Positions 33,040 to 42,655 of a stretch of 64,000 bases of DNA are shown piece after piece. A program made the position numbers and the translations under genes. The stretch's first letter is position 1. Every line of letters begins with the position of its first letter. The notes below the pieces were generated by a model that was not told where the DNA came from, did no database searches, and saw only the letters and a list, made by a program, of their open reading frames with translations. The DNA lies in NCBI GenBank assembly GCA_028751875.1, contig CM054140.1, forward strand, positions 10,366,881 through 10,430,880. Reading direction: 5' to 3'. This stretch comes from Rapana venosa (lineage: Eukaryota > Mollusca > Gastropoda > Neogastropoda > Muricidae).

Positions 33040-33045
33040 AATAAA
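33040..33045 (+). terminator. Polyadenylation signal AATAAA of MRPL15
   Basis: AATAAA lies 579 bp after the stop codon, followed by CATGGAACAAAAAAA. It is the best-placed signal for the 3' end of MRPL15, and the stretch 32462 to about 33060 would be its 3' UTR. Confidence 0.7.
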
Positions 33046-33059
33046 CATGGAACAAAAAA

Positions 33060-33560
33060 ATGAGCTAAAAACATTGTGTGTGGTGTGTGTGAGCATGCAC
33101 AAATATGTGCATGTACGTGTATACAATTCACATGTGTGTGTGGGGTTTGAGTGCACATATGTTGTGTTTTTGTGAACATTTGCTTGTGTGTATGTTTTGT
33201 GTGTGTGTGTGTGTGAAGGGGAAGGGAGTGCCTACTGATGTTACAATGAAAGGACAGAAAAGATGTACCTGTATCAAAAGAAACTCGCGTGTCAAGTATG
33301 TTATTGCAACCATCAGCCAATCCTGTAGGAAGACATGAATGCCTGCAGTGTGTTTGGGCTGGAAGAGAGAAATTATATACTCATGATTGAGAGGGATGTG
33401 TCTGTGTGAAAAACGGAGAGTTCTGTCATGTGCAAGGAGGAGACCTTTGAGGAACACTGCAATGAAGAATATCAACAAAGACACAATCTGTAATCTGAAC
33501 ATTTTTGGAATGAACCTGTTTTTCCTGTCTGCAGAAACCCAAGTTAATACTTTTCTAAAA
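33060..33560. other. No gene recognised; TG-rich
   Basis: TG-rich interspersed sequence (33075-33215), then unique sequence without a supported exon. Confidence 0.5.
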
Positions 33561-33893
33561 TTCTTCTTCTTCTTCTTCTTTGAACGCTCAGACAGCAACT
33601 ATTGTTGTCTGTTATATGAGCGAAAATGCGTCACGCTGCCGTTTAGTGCCTGACAGGTCAGGCCCAGCGCATCCGACTTTGGCATGAGAGAATTGTTATT
33701 TCTTAAGTCTTTCTGGAAAAAAGGCAGGAGGAGAATGGACTATGTAGGCAGAAAATAGACAAGGAAGAGGTGACAAAAAGAAAAGGAACAAGGCAGAAAC
33801 AAAGAGTGGTAGAAAAAAGGAAATTTCTAGCACAGAATTTTCAGAATGTGGGGATGCTATTTACACTGATAGGCCCCTGGCATCCCCATGGGG
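33560..33893 (-). repeat. Family D repeat
   Basis: Near full-length; begins on the plus strand with (TTC)n TTTGAACGCTCAGACAGC and ends GGCATCCCCATGGGGG. Confidence 0.85.
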
Positions 33894-34019
33894 GACTTTT
33901 CTGAAGAAGATTGACTTCCATACTAAGACTGTTGAAGAGCAGAGAACGGTCAATTGGGGAGGGGGGGATTGTGGAGGGGGAGTTGTTTGTTTTTGTTGAG
34001 GGGGGTTGGGGGGTTGGAG

Positions 34020-34090
34020 CTCAGAGATCTGAGGTTCACCAATGATGAGATTTGCGTACAAATTTAACCCACCATGAACAGACGTGGTAA
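34020..34090 (-). repeat. SINE tail T2 fragment
   Basis: GAGGTTCACCAATGATGAG ... CCCACCATGAA, preceded by G-rich sequence. Confidence 0.55.
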
Positions 34091-34734
34091 CAACTATCAA
34101 CCCAAATAGGCATCAGAGTGAGCACAACTCTATGACCAGGCCATTGTTGTTGTGAGAAAGTAGTGGCCTCCGTTCACAATATCTTGGGCATACAGGGTCA
34201 GAACAGAAACACTGAACACCACTGAAGTGACCGGGCAGAAGTGCTGGATGGATGGATGTCTTCTGGTTGGCGTTGCATGTGGTCTTCATTGCAGCGTCTC
34301 TGCCCAAGATAGAAAAATTATTTTTCACATGATAATTGTTATTGAGACATGGTCAAGCACAGCGGCTTAGACTGTCCTCACAGTGTGGCTGATGTGAGGA
34401 CTTGATTAAGCACCTGATTCTTCGGGTGTATTTGCAATAATGTGGCATGCATAAAAAGAGCATGTAATGATGTATGCTGTCTTACTTGTGAAGTTTGTAT
34501 TGTATTGTCAGTGAGTACAACAATCTGGCTATGAAGAAATTTCTTGCTTTTATCAAATTTCTCTTTGTGCAGTGCACGCACTGGATGGTACCCAAAGAAC
34601 ATGCATTCACAACATTCCTTGCTTCTGATAGGGGCTAGGGGCCTGTCTTCTGGTGGAAGCTTCCTAGGTAGACTATGGACTTCAAGTTGTTTGAATGTCC
34701 TTGTATTTATGGATCTAGAGGACAGATGCTATAG

Positions 34735-35040
34735 GCTGTTTGACTTCAGTCCTGTGGATACTTGAAGTTGCAGGTTCGCATCTCAGCATTAGCATCTGGT
34801 GAATTAAGGTTTTAAGTACAAAGATGCCTGTGCCTTAATTCCCTTCATGTGTGTGTGTGTTGTGTGCACAAACTAATGTTAACTAAGGGGGGGTGGGGAG
34901 GAAAAAAAAAAGAAAACAAAAAACTCCAGGAGAAAAATCCCCTCGAACAGGTATTTCAGTAGTATCTCAAACCTGAAGATTGACCCCTGTGGTCTGATCG
35001 CCAGCACAACGCTCTAACCACCAGGCTATTCTGCCACCCT
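34735..35040. repeat. SINE fragments: head A (+), then head B body (-)
   Basis: 34735-34850 has GTTTGACTTCAGTCCTGTGG ... GCATCTGGTGAATTAAGG (head A). 34860-35040 on the minus strand has GGCAGAATAGCCTGGTGGTTAGAGC (head B) and ATCCCC/GTTAACATTAG. Both are partial. Confidence 0.65.
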
Positions 35041-35805
35041 AGTTTACATTATAATGTCACAATAGCATCCTAAATTGCAAAATATTTTCGGTTGTCAAGA
35101 TACCTCACATACTGCCTGCGTTCTGACATGCAGACTGGGCGTTCAGCGGAAGAGGAAAGGTGGTATGAAAGCCTAACCAAAAAAAGCCAAACAAATTTAC
35201 TCCTGCATTCTGAACACAGCAGCCACTGTCAATAGTGTCAATGACCAGAAACGGAACGCAGTACAATGTTGCCATCATGCCCAAGGTCACTTCTTCCTCA
35301 CTTTGTTTTCTTTCTTTTTTTTTTAATCTCTGGGGTTTTTATGCTGGGCTCTGTTCGTCGTCTTCTTCACTCCAGTCAAACATGGTCTGCACCTTTCTTT
35401 TTGTGTGTGTGAAAATACCTTTTATTTCCTCCCCTAAAGCAATGTGGAGTCTTTCAAGTGACTGATCAGTTTGCTGGAGCTCACATTGCCCTTGCCTCTT
35501 CTCGGATTCCTGTTTTTGGTGCCAGTCTTATTATGGAGAACTCTCTACATCGTTCCAGCGTTTCTTGGCGTTGTAAACAGTCGAAATTCTGTCTAAAACT
35601 GGCACACTAGACTATAATGCCTGTGTTTGCTGACATTGAAAGAGTTGCTGTAGGCCTAAAGAAAGATGGCCACAAGAGGAAGTTTAGCCAACCAGAATGG
35701 TGGATTCACCCTCTAGACTGATTAGGCCTCTAGCCTAGGCCTATCCGATTACCAGTCTCCGAAACCACACATTTTATGCTTCATGGAGCTCTTGCAATGA
35801 TGTCA
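35040..35805. other. No gene recognised
   Basis: Unique-looking sequence with GGCCTA-rich short palindromes near 35690-35760. No exon with recognisable protein. Confidence 0.45.
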
Positions 35806-35809
35806 TAGT

Positions 35810-35965
35810 TGTTGTTGTTTCCCAGCCTTACACCCAGGGGTCACCCAGAACATGCACTGACTCACTCACTTGTCCCTCCTGGGAATGCAGTGAGATAGGA
35901 AGCAGGCTACAGGGATGAGAAGTTTGCATGTATGACTCTTTTCAAGTACCTGCCATAATTATGAT
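35810..35965 (+). repeat. Dispersed repeat family E
   Basis: GTTGTTGTTTCCCAGCC ... CTCCTGGGAATGCAG ... GGATGAGAAGTTTGCATGTATGACTC. Matches 19945-20210. Confidence 0.65.
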
Positions 35966-36234
35966 GTCATATGAATACAGATTATTTTAGATAAATAAAA
36001 TAGAGATTCTCTCAAACTTGTGGTCCCACTCCACAGTCAGTGAAAGCAAAGCTAAGTGCAGGAAACAGCAATTTTGTTACTCCATTACAATTTTTAAGGC
36101 CATAAAAAAGCACATTTGAAACAAAATTTGCTATAAAACTGTTTGTTGAGACATTATGCTTTCAAAATTGACAAGAATCCCAGCACACATTATTTTTGTA
36201 GAGATTTTTCATCAAAATTGCACTCCCAGTGCCC

Positions 36235-36405
36235 CAGTAAACAGGTACCTGCCCTCTTTAAGGACAGGGAAAGTAAAGCCGTGAGGGAGAAGAGAGAGGC
36301 CCCAACATTAAAATACTGGTCCCTAGAGAAGCCTACTTTGACGCCTGCCCCCCCCCCCCCCCCCTCCCCCCAGCAACCCCAAGGTTATGGGAACACCTCA
36401 CAAAC
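36235..36405 (+). repeat. 3' part of the tRNA/5S SINE family, 5S part absent
   Basis: CAGGTACCTGCCCTCTTTAAGGACAGGGAAAG ... CCCTAGAGAAGCC ... GACGCCTGCC, poly-C, AAGGTTATGGGAACACC. It lacks the tRNA and 5S modules. Confidence 0.65.
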
Positions 36406-36567
36406 ACTTTTTCACAGAGTGGAAGCGAACTTGTCAATAACATTACCAAACCAAAAAATGGAACATTTCACAGAAAATGTATAACCACACATTTTTCTGC
36501 AGAGAACCTGTTAGAAGGTATCTTTTATTTTCATAAGAAATTAAATTATATCCTTCCTACCAAATGA

Positions 36568-36880
36568 ATAGGAGGCACCGTGGTCGAGTGGTTTAGGCGG
36601 TCAACTCGTGACCCAGAGGTCGCGGGTTCGATCCCCGCTCGGCTGGGTGTTGTGTCCTTGGGAAAGACACTTTACTCCTATTTTCCTCACTCCACCCAGG
36701 TGTACAAGTGGGTACCAGCTCTGCTGGGGAAGTATCTGGCGACAGACTAGCGTCCAGTCACAGGGGTGGTGAAAAACCATCAGTTCGCTTAACGCTACAG
36801 AAACCGGGATAAGCTCCGGCTCTATGGGCCTTCTGGCTCGAAAGAACATACTACTTACTACTACTACCAAATGAATAAAA
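36568..36880 (+). repeat. tRNA-derived SINE with conserved central domain
   Basis: Head GGCACCGTGGTCGAGTGGTTTAGGCGG with a perfect B box GGTTCGATCC (36625-36634), so both tRNA promoter boxes are intact. Then TGTCCTTGGGAAAGACACTTTACTCC and CTCACTCCACCCAGGTG, which recall the central domain shared by several widespread animal SINEs (from memory, not searched). It ends in a CTACTTACTACTACT tail. Confidence 0.8.
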
Positions 36881-36994
36881 CTGGACATTTACTGGATCAA
36901 TCTGCCATAAAAAAAATCACTCCTAGTTAGCGTGGACATTACAGACAAGCCTCGAGTATCTTTAGCATATGAATCAAAGACCAAGACTACCGGC

Positions 36995-37090
36995 GAAAAT
37001 GAAGGCTTTCTTAACACACAGGGACTAGATGTTTAACAAACAAAAAAAGCACATGAGTGCTTATTCCATTATCCTCAAAATAGCAGGGGG
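36995..37090 (+). repeat. Isolated hairpin tail T1
   Basis: ACACACAGGGACTAGATGT ... AAGCACATGAGTGCTTATTCCATTATCC with no SINE head in front: a strongly 5'-truncated insertion. Confidence 0.75.
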
Positions 37091-38380
37091 AAAAGCAACC
37101 AACTAATATTTAATCACATTGATTGTGACCTATAGTTGCATTTGATTGGAACAAAGGCAAACAATCTTTGAGAAGAAAAAATAAGATAGTTCCTTTTCAT
37201 AGATTTGTCAGGTTTATTTTCTGAGCAGTCAGGTGGTGGGTGGAGTAATTAGAACTGAATCCTAGCCTGCCATTATCTATTGTTAGAATAGTTTACATGT
37301 TTGGGGTTTTGGTTTTGGTTTGTTGCTGTTTGTTTTAGTTTTGGGGTGAGAAGAAAACAATGATCGAAAATGGACATGATGTTTATTAATATCTTCTTAT
37401 GCTTTTTTGTAATCTTACATAGTATGATTTGTTACGTAAATTAAATACCAGTGCTGTAGCCTAATGTTCACTGCTTCAAAACGACAAAAGGTACTAAATT
37501 TTGGCATAATTTGAGTTTATCAACATTGTTTTGTTATGCAAAAATGAAAATACATTTTAAAGCCCCCACCCCCCTTTTCTTTTTGTTCTGCTGAAAGGGG
37601 AAGCATGAAAAGTAGAGCACCAGTAGTGATGAAAACATGGTAAACATGGTAGATACTGAGGCATCAGATAACAGGAATATTATAAATGACTAATTTTTAA
37701 TCGATTGTACCTTTATATGTACCTCTCCCAGATAATCCCCATGTCTGTCGAAAAACAAAACAAACAACGACAGAAAAACCGTTCACCATGACAAAAAGTG
37801 TCTGTATCCAAACCCTTGATCTTTTATTAGTTTTTGCTGTGAAAAAAACTTCAACATCCTGTACTAATGACAGTCACTGGGATTTAAGGGCCTGCCGCTG
37901 GCTCCTACCCAGACAGAGTCTGCTATGGCTCGTTGGGAAGATTAAAACTGCAACCATGCCTGACCATTTAAGCAGTACCTCTGGGCCCAATTGACTGGGG
38001 ATAAGAAGCCTAAAGTGCAGCCCTGTCTTTTTTCTTTTTACCATACCACTTTAAGCGGCATGAAATTCGTGTCAATTAGTCTCAGCACATGTAGCCTACT
38101 TCAATAGCTGCATCATTACATCATCCTCATTAACATTGATCATCATGCAATAAAAAAAAAAAAGTCTGATTCGGTGAGGTCACCCTCATTGGTCATAATG
38201 ACCTCTGTTTCCCCATACACGTCTGTGCCTGTGATGAATAATTCGGGTCAAAGCCTTCAGGGTTAGTTGCAGGTTCACCAGAGAAGGTCCTTGATGGGAC
38301 CTTGTGGTGGTCAAATATGTCGTATTATTGTCGTCCATAGGGGGCTTATTAGGTGATGTCCTGTGTATATAATGTTAGCT
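37090..38380. other. No gene recognised
   Basis: AT-rich unique sequence. ORFs here are short and without recognisable motifs. No CDK-inhibitor-like domain was found when I looked for an upstream partner of the 38382 exon candidate. Confidence 0.4.
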
Positions 38381-38381
38381 C

Positions 38382-38556
38382 AGAACAGGCAAACAAAGAG
38401 AGAAGAAGAAGAGGCAACATTACAAATCTGGATACTGCAGGGGGGGAGGAAGAAGAGCAGCGTGGGAACAGCAGGAAAGGAATGTCACAGAAGAGGAGGC
38501 AGCCAAAACAAAAAGTGACAGACTTTTTATTTGTAAATGAAGACAGACACACGTGA
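38382..38556 (+). CDS. Possible 3'-terminal exon, basic tail with TDF motif
   Basis: The frame is open from an acceptor-like GTTAGCTCAG (ends 38381) to TGA at 38554-38556, with AATAAA at about 38563 just downstream. The translated end reads SQKRRQPKQKVTDFLFVNED then three residues. The KRRQ...VTDF pattern resembles PCNA-binding PIP-type peptides (as in p21, Cdt1 and Set8), but the conserved Gln is displaced by one position and the basic residue typical after a PIP degron is replaced by acidic ones. The acceptor lacks a strong pyrimidine tract and no upstream exon was found. Low-confidence lead only. Confidence 0.22.
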
Positions 38557-38589
38557 CCAGTAAAATAAAGGAATTTATGGAGATCTACT

Positions 38590-38855
38590 GTAAGGTAAAG
38601 GTGTCCCACAACCTATGAGGTCGTAGGGGAGCGAGGCCTCAAAGACCTCATTTCTCTAGGGGCCATCATATTGAGGGAAGCGCCCGTCTCCTCTCCCTGG
38701 CTGCTTTCCCTTCCCTGACCCTTTTATTTATTTTTTTTATTCTTTTATATCGAGGATAATGGAATAAGCACTTATGTGCTAAAAGCCTAAAGAGGGCAGG
38801 TACCCATTGAGGCGAGTGCTCTGACCACTGAGCTATCCTCTCCTGTAAAAACTGG
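38590..38855 (-). repeat. tRNA/5S-family SINE with nested 60-bp tail insertion
   Basis: Minus-strand: AGGATAGCTCAGTGGTCAGAGCACTCGCC (tRNA A box near 38845), body CAGGGAAGGGAAAGCAGCC, end GGTTGTGGGACACC. The 5S part is deleted. At 38720-38785 it is interrupted by the reverse complement of hairpin tail T1 (TTTTAGCACATAAGTGCTTATTCCATTATCC), a roughly 65-bp tail-only insertion. Confidence 0.75.
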
Positions 38856-39033
38856 GGGGGGGGGGGGGGGGGGAACCTATGACAGAACACTCCCTACTGA
38901 CTCCCCAGGCCAAACAAAAACAACAAATAACTTTTACAAAAAAAGAAGAAAAAAGAGGCAAAACTTGGTTGCAAAAAGCTGTGGTCTCCACCTGGGTAAA
39001 GGAACAGGAGAGGGCTGTTACCAGAGAAGAAGT

Positions 39034-39245
39034 CTATGGGGACAGGACAGCCTGGGGGTTAGAGTGATGTATTCCTGATCTGCTGACCAGGGTCCCGTTC
39101 AAGAGGATTTTTCCTCTGGAGTTAACATCAGTGCAGACCACACTCTCCCCAAAAGTCCTTCCGATGAGACTATAAACCGAGGTCCGTGTGTGAACTCATG
39201 CAGAAGATCTTGCGCACATGTTAAAACCCATTCCCCTTCTCTGAA
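39034..39245 (+). repeat. SINE head B, truncated
   Basis: GGGGACAGGACAGCCTGGGGGTTAGAGTG head, GTTAACATCAGTGCAGACC body, ends at CCCATTCCCCTTCTCTGAAC where LINE sequence begins. Confidence 0.75.
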
Positions 39246-39900
39246 CTATGTGGCCACACTTGGGAGGCTGCCGTGCTGGGTGGCCATACTCCCTGATTCC
39301 AGGTCGGGCATGAAGGCCATCAGGACAGGCTCTGGGTCTGGCAGAGAAGACCTCATCAATAAGGTCACCATGACCTGCCACCAACTCATTGCCGAGGGCT
39401 GCCAGGGGCTCATGCAGTGGGTCCCTGCTCATGTCAGCTAAGGCAGCTGTCACCAGTGATGGTCTGGTCCAGATGGACCTGAAGATAGCCGACATTGGAG
39501 GCAGACTAAGGAAGGCGGCCTGGGAAATATGGAGGGAGGAATTTGAGTCCAAGGTGTGGGGCCTGGATTGTTAAAGATCCAGCATCTCCAGCCAGGTCAG
39601 GGACCTTCTTCCCAGCTGCACTGGCCCACCTCACGCCTGTCATCTACCATCTCCTTCTAGGGGTGTGGAGGACAATTTGTATTCACCAAAAAATGTGAGT
39701 GTGGTGGATTTGTATCCCCACACCACGTCCTTTCTAATTGTTCGGTATTTAAAGAACATGTTAAACCAATGATAAATCAAATAGAGAAGTTAGGTCTGGA
39801 AATGACTCTTAAACCGGTCAGCCAGAAGCATAGGGTCTGCCTCCCACTTGCATACATCACGGGGTAGGGCATCACATCATTATGAAGAGTGTTGCCAGAC
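39246..39900 (+). mobile_element. LINE fragment with RNase H and Cys motif remnants
   Basis: The plus-strand frame around 39280-39441 reads LPDSRSGMKAIRTGSGSGRE ... ATEG-like IAEGCQGLMQWVPAHVS, corresponding to the 'TDS-x-S-x-x-x-A-x ... WVPAHVG' region of retroelement RNase H. A second open piece (39389-39574) and, after frameshifts, a C-terminal CECGG-FVSPHHVLSNCSVF-like segment (39690-39750) follow. This fits the 3' end of an I-type LINE that carries RNase H. Stops and frameshifts make it a relic. Confidence 0.7.
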
Positions 39901-40024
39901 AAGGACAATTGTGATTTAAAACAAAAAAGGCAAGCTGAGCATCTTCTCTTTCTTGTTCGAAGTCTTGTTCTTCTCTGCACCTCCCCCAGTCCATCTATTC
40001 TCCCCAATTATAACCCCCCCCCCC

Positions 40025-40275
40025 CCCCCCCACCCTGATTCCTTCGGATGAGACTATAAAACGAGGCCCGTGTTCGAACGCATGCAGAACATCTTGTGCA
40101 CACGTTAAATCCTGTTCTGCTTTTTGGAAGAGTAGGCCATTGTGTGCCGGTGGAAACAGATGACAAAACTTACAAAACCGCATACACACGGGGACTAGAT
40201 GTAAAAAAGCACATGAGTGCTTATTCCATTATCCTCGATATAAAAGAATAAATTAATAAATAAATAAATAAATTC
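40025..40275 (+). repeat. SINE body B with tail T1
   Basis: CCTTCGGATGAGACTATAAAACGAGG ... AGAGTAGGCCATTGTGTGCC ... GGGGACTAGATGTAAAAAAGCACATGAGTGCTTATTCC, ATAA tail. Head replaced by a poly-C run (about 40014-40031). Confidence 0.8.
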
Positions 40276-40324
40276 CCAGACCACGGTTTGTCCCTGCCTC
40301 CTTCCTTCCTCATTTTTATAATAT

Positions 40325-40680
40325 TAGATTATTTCAAGGATAATGGAATAAGCACTCATGTGCTTTTTTACATTCAGTCCTGGTGTGTATATAGCTTTGT
40401 AAATTTGTCAACACTTCCCACCAGCACACAATGATCTACTCTTCCGAAAAGCGGAACAGGTTTTTAGGTGTTGGCAAGATGTTCTGTGATCAAACATTGT
40501 ACACAAGACGTTGGTTTATTGTCTCATCTGATTGATGTTTGGGGGGAGTGGAGTCTGCACTGATGTGTTAACGCCAGAGGAAGAAAGTTCTCTTGAACGA
40601 GACTGTAACTTGGGTCAGCAGATCACTAACGAATCACTCCAACCACCAGGTTATTGCATCCCCCCTCCTCAACCCCAGGG
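40325..40680 (-). repeat. SINE head B with tail T1
   Basis: Minus-strand: GGGATGCAATAACCTGGTGGTTGGAGTG head near 40660, body, TCAGGACTGAATGTAAAAAAGCACATGAGTGCTTATTCC tail at 40390-40335. It faces the 40025 copy tail to tail. Confidence 0.8.
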
Positions 40681-40745
40681 ACCACCCCTGACCCATGGGT
40701 CCACCACTCCTGCTTTGCTTCCCCCTGTCTCCATCCCAACCAAGA

Positions 40746-41245
40746 NNNNNNNNNNNNNNNNNNNNNNNNNNNNNNNNNNNNNNNNNNNNNNNNNNNNNNN
40801 NNNNNNNNNNNNNNNNNNNNNNNNNNNNNNNNNNNNNNNNNNNNNNNNNNNNNNNNNNNNNNNNNNNNNNNNNNNNNNNNNNNNNNNNNNNNNNNNNNNN
40901 NNNNNNNNNNNNNNNNNNNNNNNNNNNNNNNNNNNNNNNNNNNNNNNNNNNNNNNNNNNNNNNNNNNNNNNNNNNNNNNNNNNNNNNNNNNNNNNNNNNN
41001 NNNNNNNNNNNNNNNNNNNNNNNNNNNNNNNNNNNNNNNNNNNNNNNNNNNNNNNNNNNNNNNNNNNNNNNNNNNNNNNNNNNNNNNNNNNNNNNNNNNN
41101 NNNNNNNNNNNNNNNNNNNNNNNNNNNNNNNNNNNNNNNNNNNNNNNNNNNNNNNNNNNNNNNNNNNNNNNNNNNNNNNNNNNNNNNNNNNNNNNNNNNN
41201 NNNNNNNNNNNNNNNNNNNNNNNNNNNNNNNNNNNNNNNNNNNNN
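40746..41245. other. Assembly gap (500 N)
   Basis: Exactly 500 Ns, a typical placeholder for a gap of unknown length. ORFs running through it are not real. Confidence 0.99.
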
Positions 41246-42650
41246 GGGAGAAACGGATTAAGTGGCTCACCATCATCTTCCAGAAAGCATGGGAAGAGAG
41301 GAAAGTACCAATGGACTGGCAAAATGCAACAGTGGTGCCAATTTGGAAGAAGAAGGGCAGCAAGAGAGACTGCAGCACCTACAGAGGCATTTCACTTCTC
41401 AGCCATGTGGGGAAAATGTATACAAAGATTCTGGAACAGCGCACAAGAGCCAAAGCAGAACACCTACTGAGCAATGCTCAGTTTGGCTTTCGGAAAGGAA
41501 GAGGGTGCACAGATGCCATTTTCGCACTCCGACAGCTGTGTGAAAGAGCCATTGAATACAACCAAGACCTGCATACAGTATTCGTTGATCAAGAAAAAGC
41601 TTTCGACCGAGTCAACAGAGACAAGCTCTGGAAGATCCTGGAGCAGTACGACATGAAGGGGCAGTTGCTTGATAACATCAGAGCAATCTATGCCAACAGT
41701 ATGAGCGCAGTCCGAACAGCCAGTTGAACATCCGACTGGTTCCCGGTTACATCAGGGGTCAGGCAAGGCTGCGTACTCTCTCCCCTTCTCTTCGTGATCT
41801 ACATGGACCAGATTACAAAGGAAGCCAACCCAGATCTTGAGGCTCTGAACGAACTATTATTTGCTGACGACCAGTCCTTGATGAATCAGAACAAAGCAGC
41901 TCTTCAAGAACACACAGACCAACTCAACACAAGCTGCGAGAGGTATGACATGAAGATCAGTATCACCAAAACAGAAGTTATGTCTGTCAGCAGAAATCCA
42001 GGAAAGCTGGACATCAACATCAACGGCACCCAGCTGAAACAGACCAAAGAATTTAAATACCTTGGCAGCCTCTTCACTGAAGATGGAAAATTGGACAGAG
42101 AGATAGAAACAAGATGCCAGAAAGCGAACGCAGTCAGTTACCAACTCGCCCCCCTTCTAAAACATTCCAGCATCCCAATGAGCACCAAGGCAAAACTCAT
42201 CAACGCCATCTTCGTTCCGACACTCACATACCAGTGTCAGACATGGGCCCTAACAAAAGCCTTAGAGAGAAAATTGGTCACATGTGAAATGCGCTGCCTG
42301 AGAAAAGCTGTCAACAAGACCAGATGCGACAAGATCAATAATGAGGTGATCAGAGACATGGTCGAACTAACACCAATTCTCCACCATATCGAACAACAAA
42401 GGATCAGGTGGTTTGGTCACCTCACTAGAATGCCGCCCAACCAACCAGCCCTACGGGCATACACCACCAAACACAATGGCTGGAAAGCCAGAGGCAGACC
42501 AAGGAGACGATGGAGCGACTCCGTGGCTGACACCCTGCGAGCCCATGACCTGTCACTACATCAAGCCTCCCGCCTTGCTGCAGACAGACCTCTGTGTCTC
42601 CCCGCGACGCCTTAGGGCACCAGCGGCAGATGAAAGAAAGAAGAAGAAGC
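41246..42650 (+). mobile_element. LINE reverse transcriptase, 5' end lost in gap, one stop
   Basis: One reading frame runs from the gap edge to TAG near 42615, broken only by TGA at 41725-41727. Motifs in order: WQNATVVPIWKKKG, YRGISLLSHVGKMYTKILEQ, FGFRKGRGCTDAIFALRQL, VFVDQEKAFDRVNRDKLW (first catalytic Asp), GVRQGCVLSPLLFVIYMD, FADDQSLM (catalytic Asp pair), then thumb (FKYLGSLFTEDG) and the C-terminal region ending GRPRRRWSDSVADTL. It ends in a GAAAGAAAGAAGAAGAAG tail. Endonuclease and 5' UTR are absent or in the gap. The clade is not assigned. The near-intact frame suggests a recent insertion. Confidence 0.92.
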
Positions 42651-42655
42651 AACAG

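Noticed and set aside
40532..41727. ORFs of 188-357 aa crossing the N stretch
   Set aside because: The N gap (40746-41245) was read through; only the sequence to the right of the gap is real LINE coding sequence.
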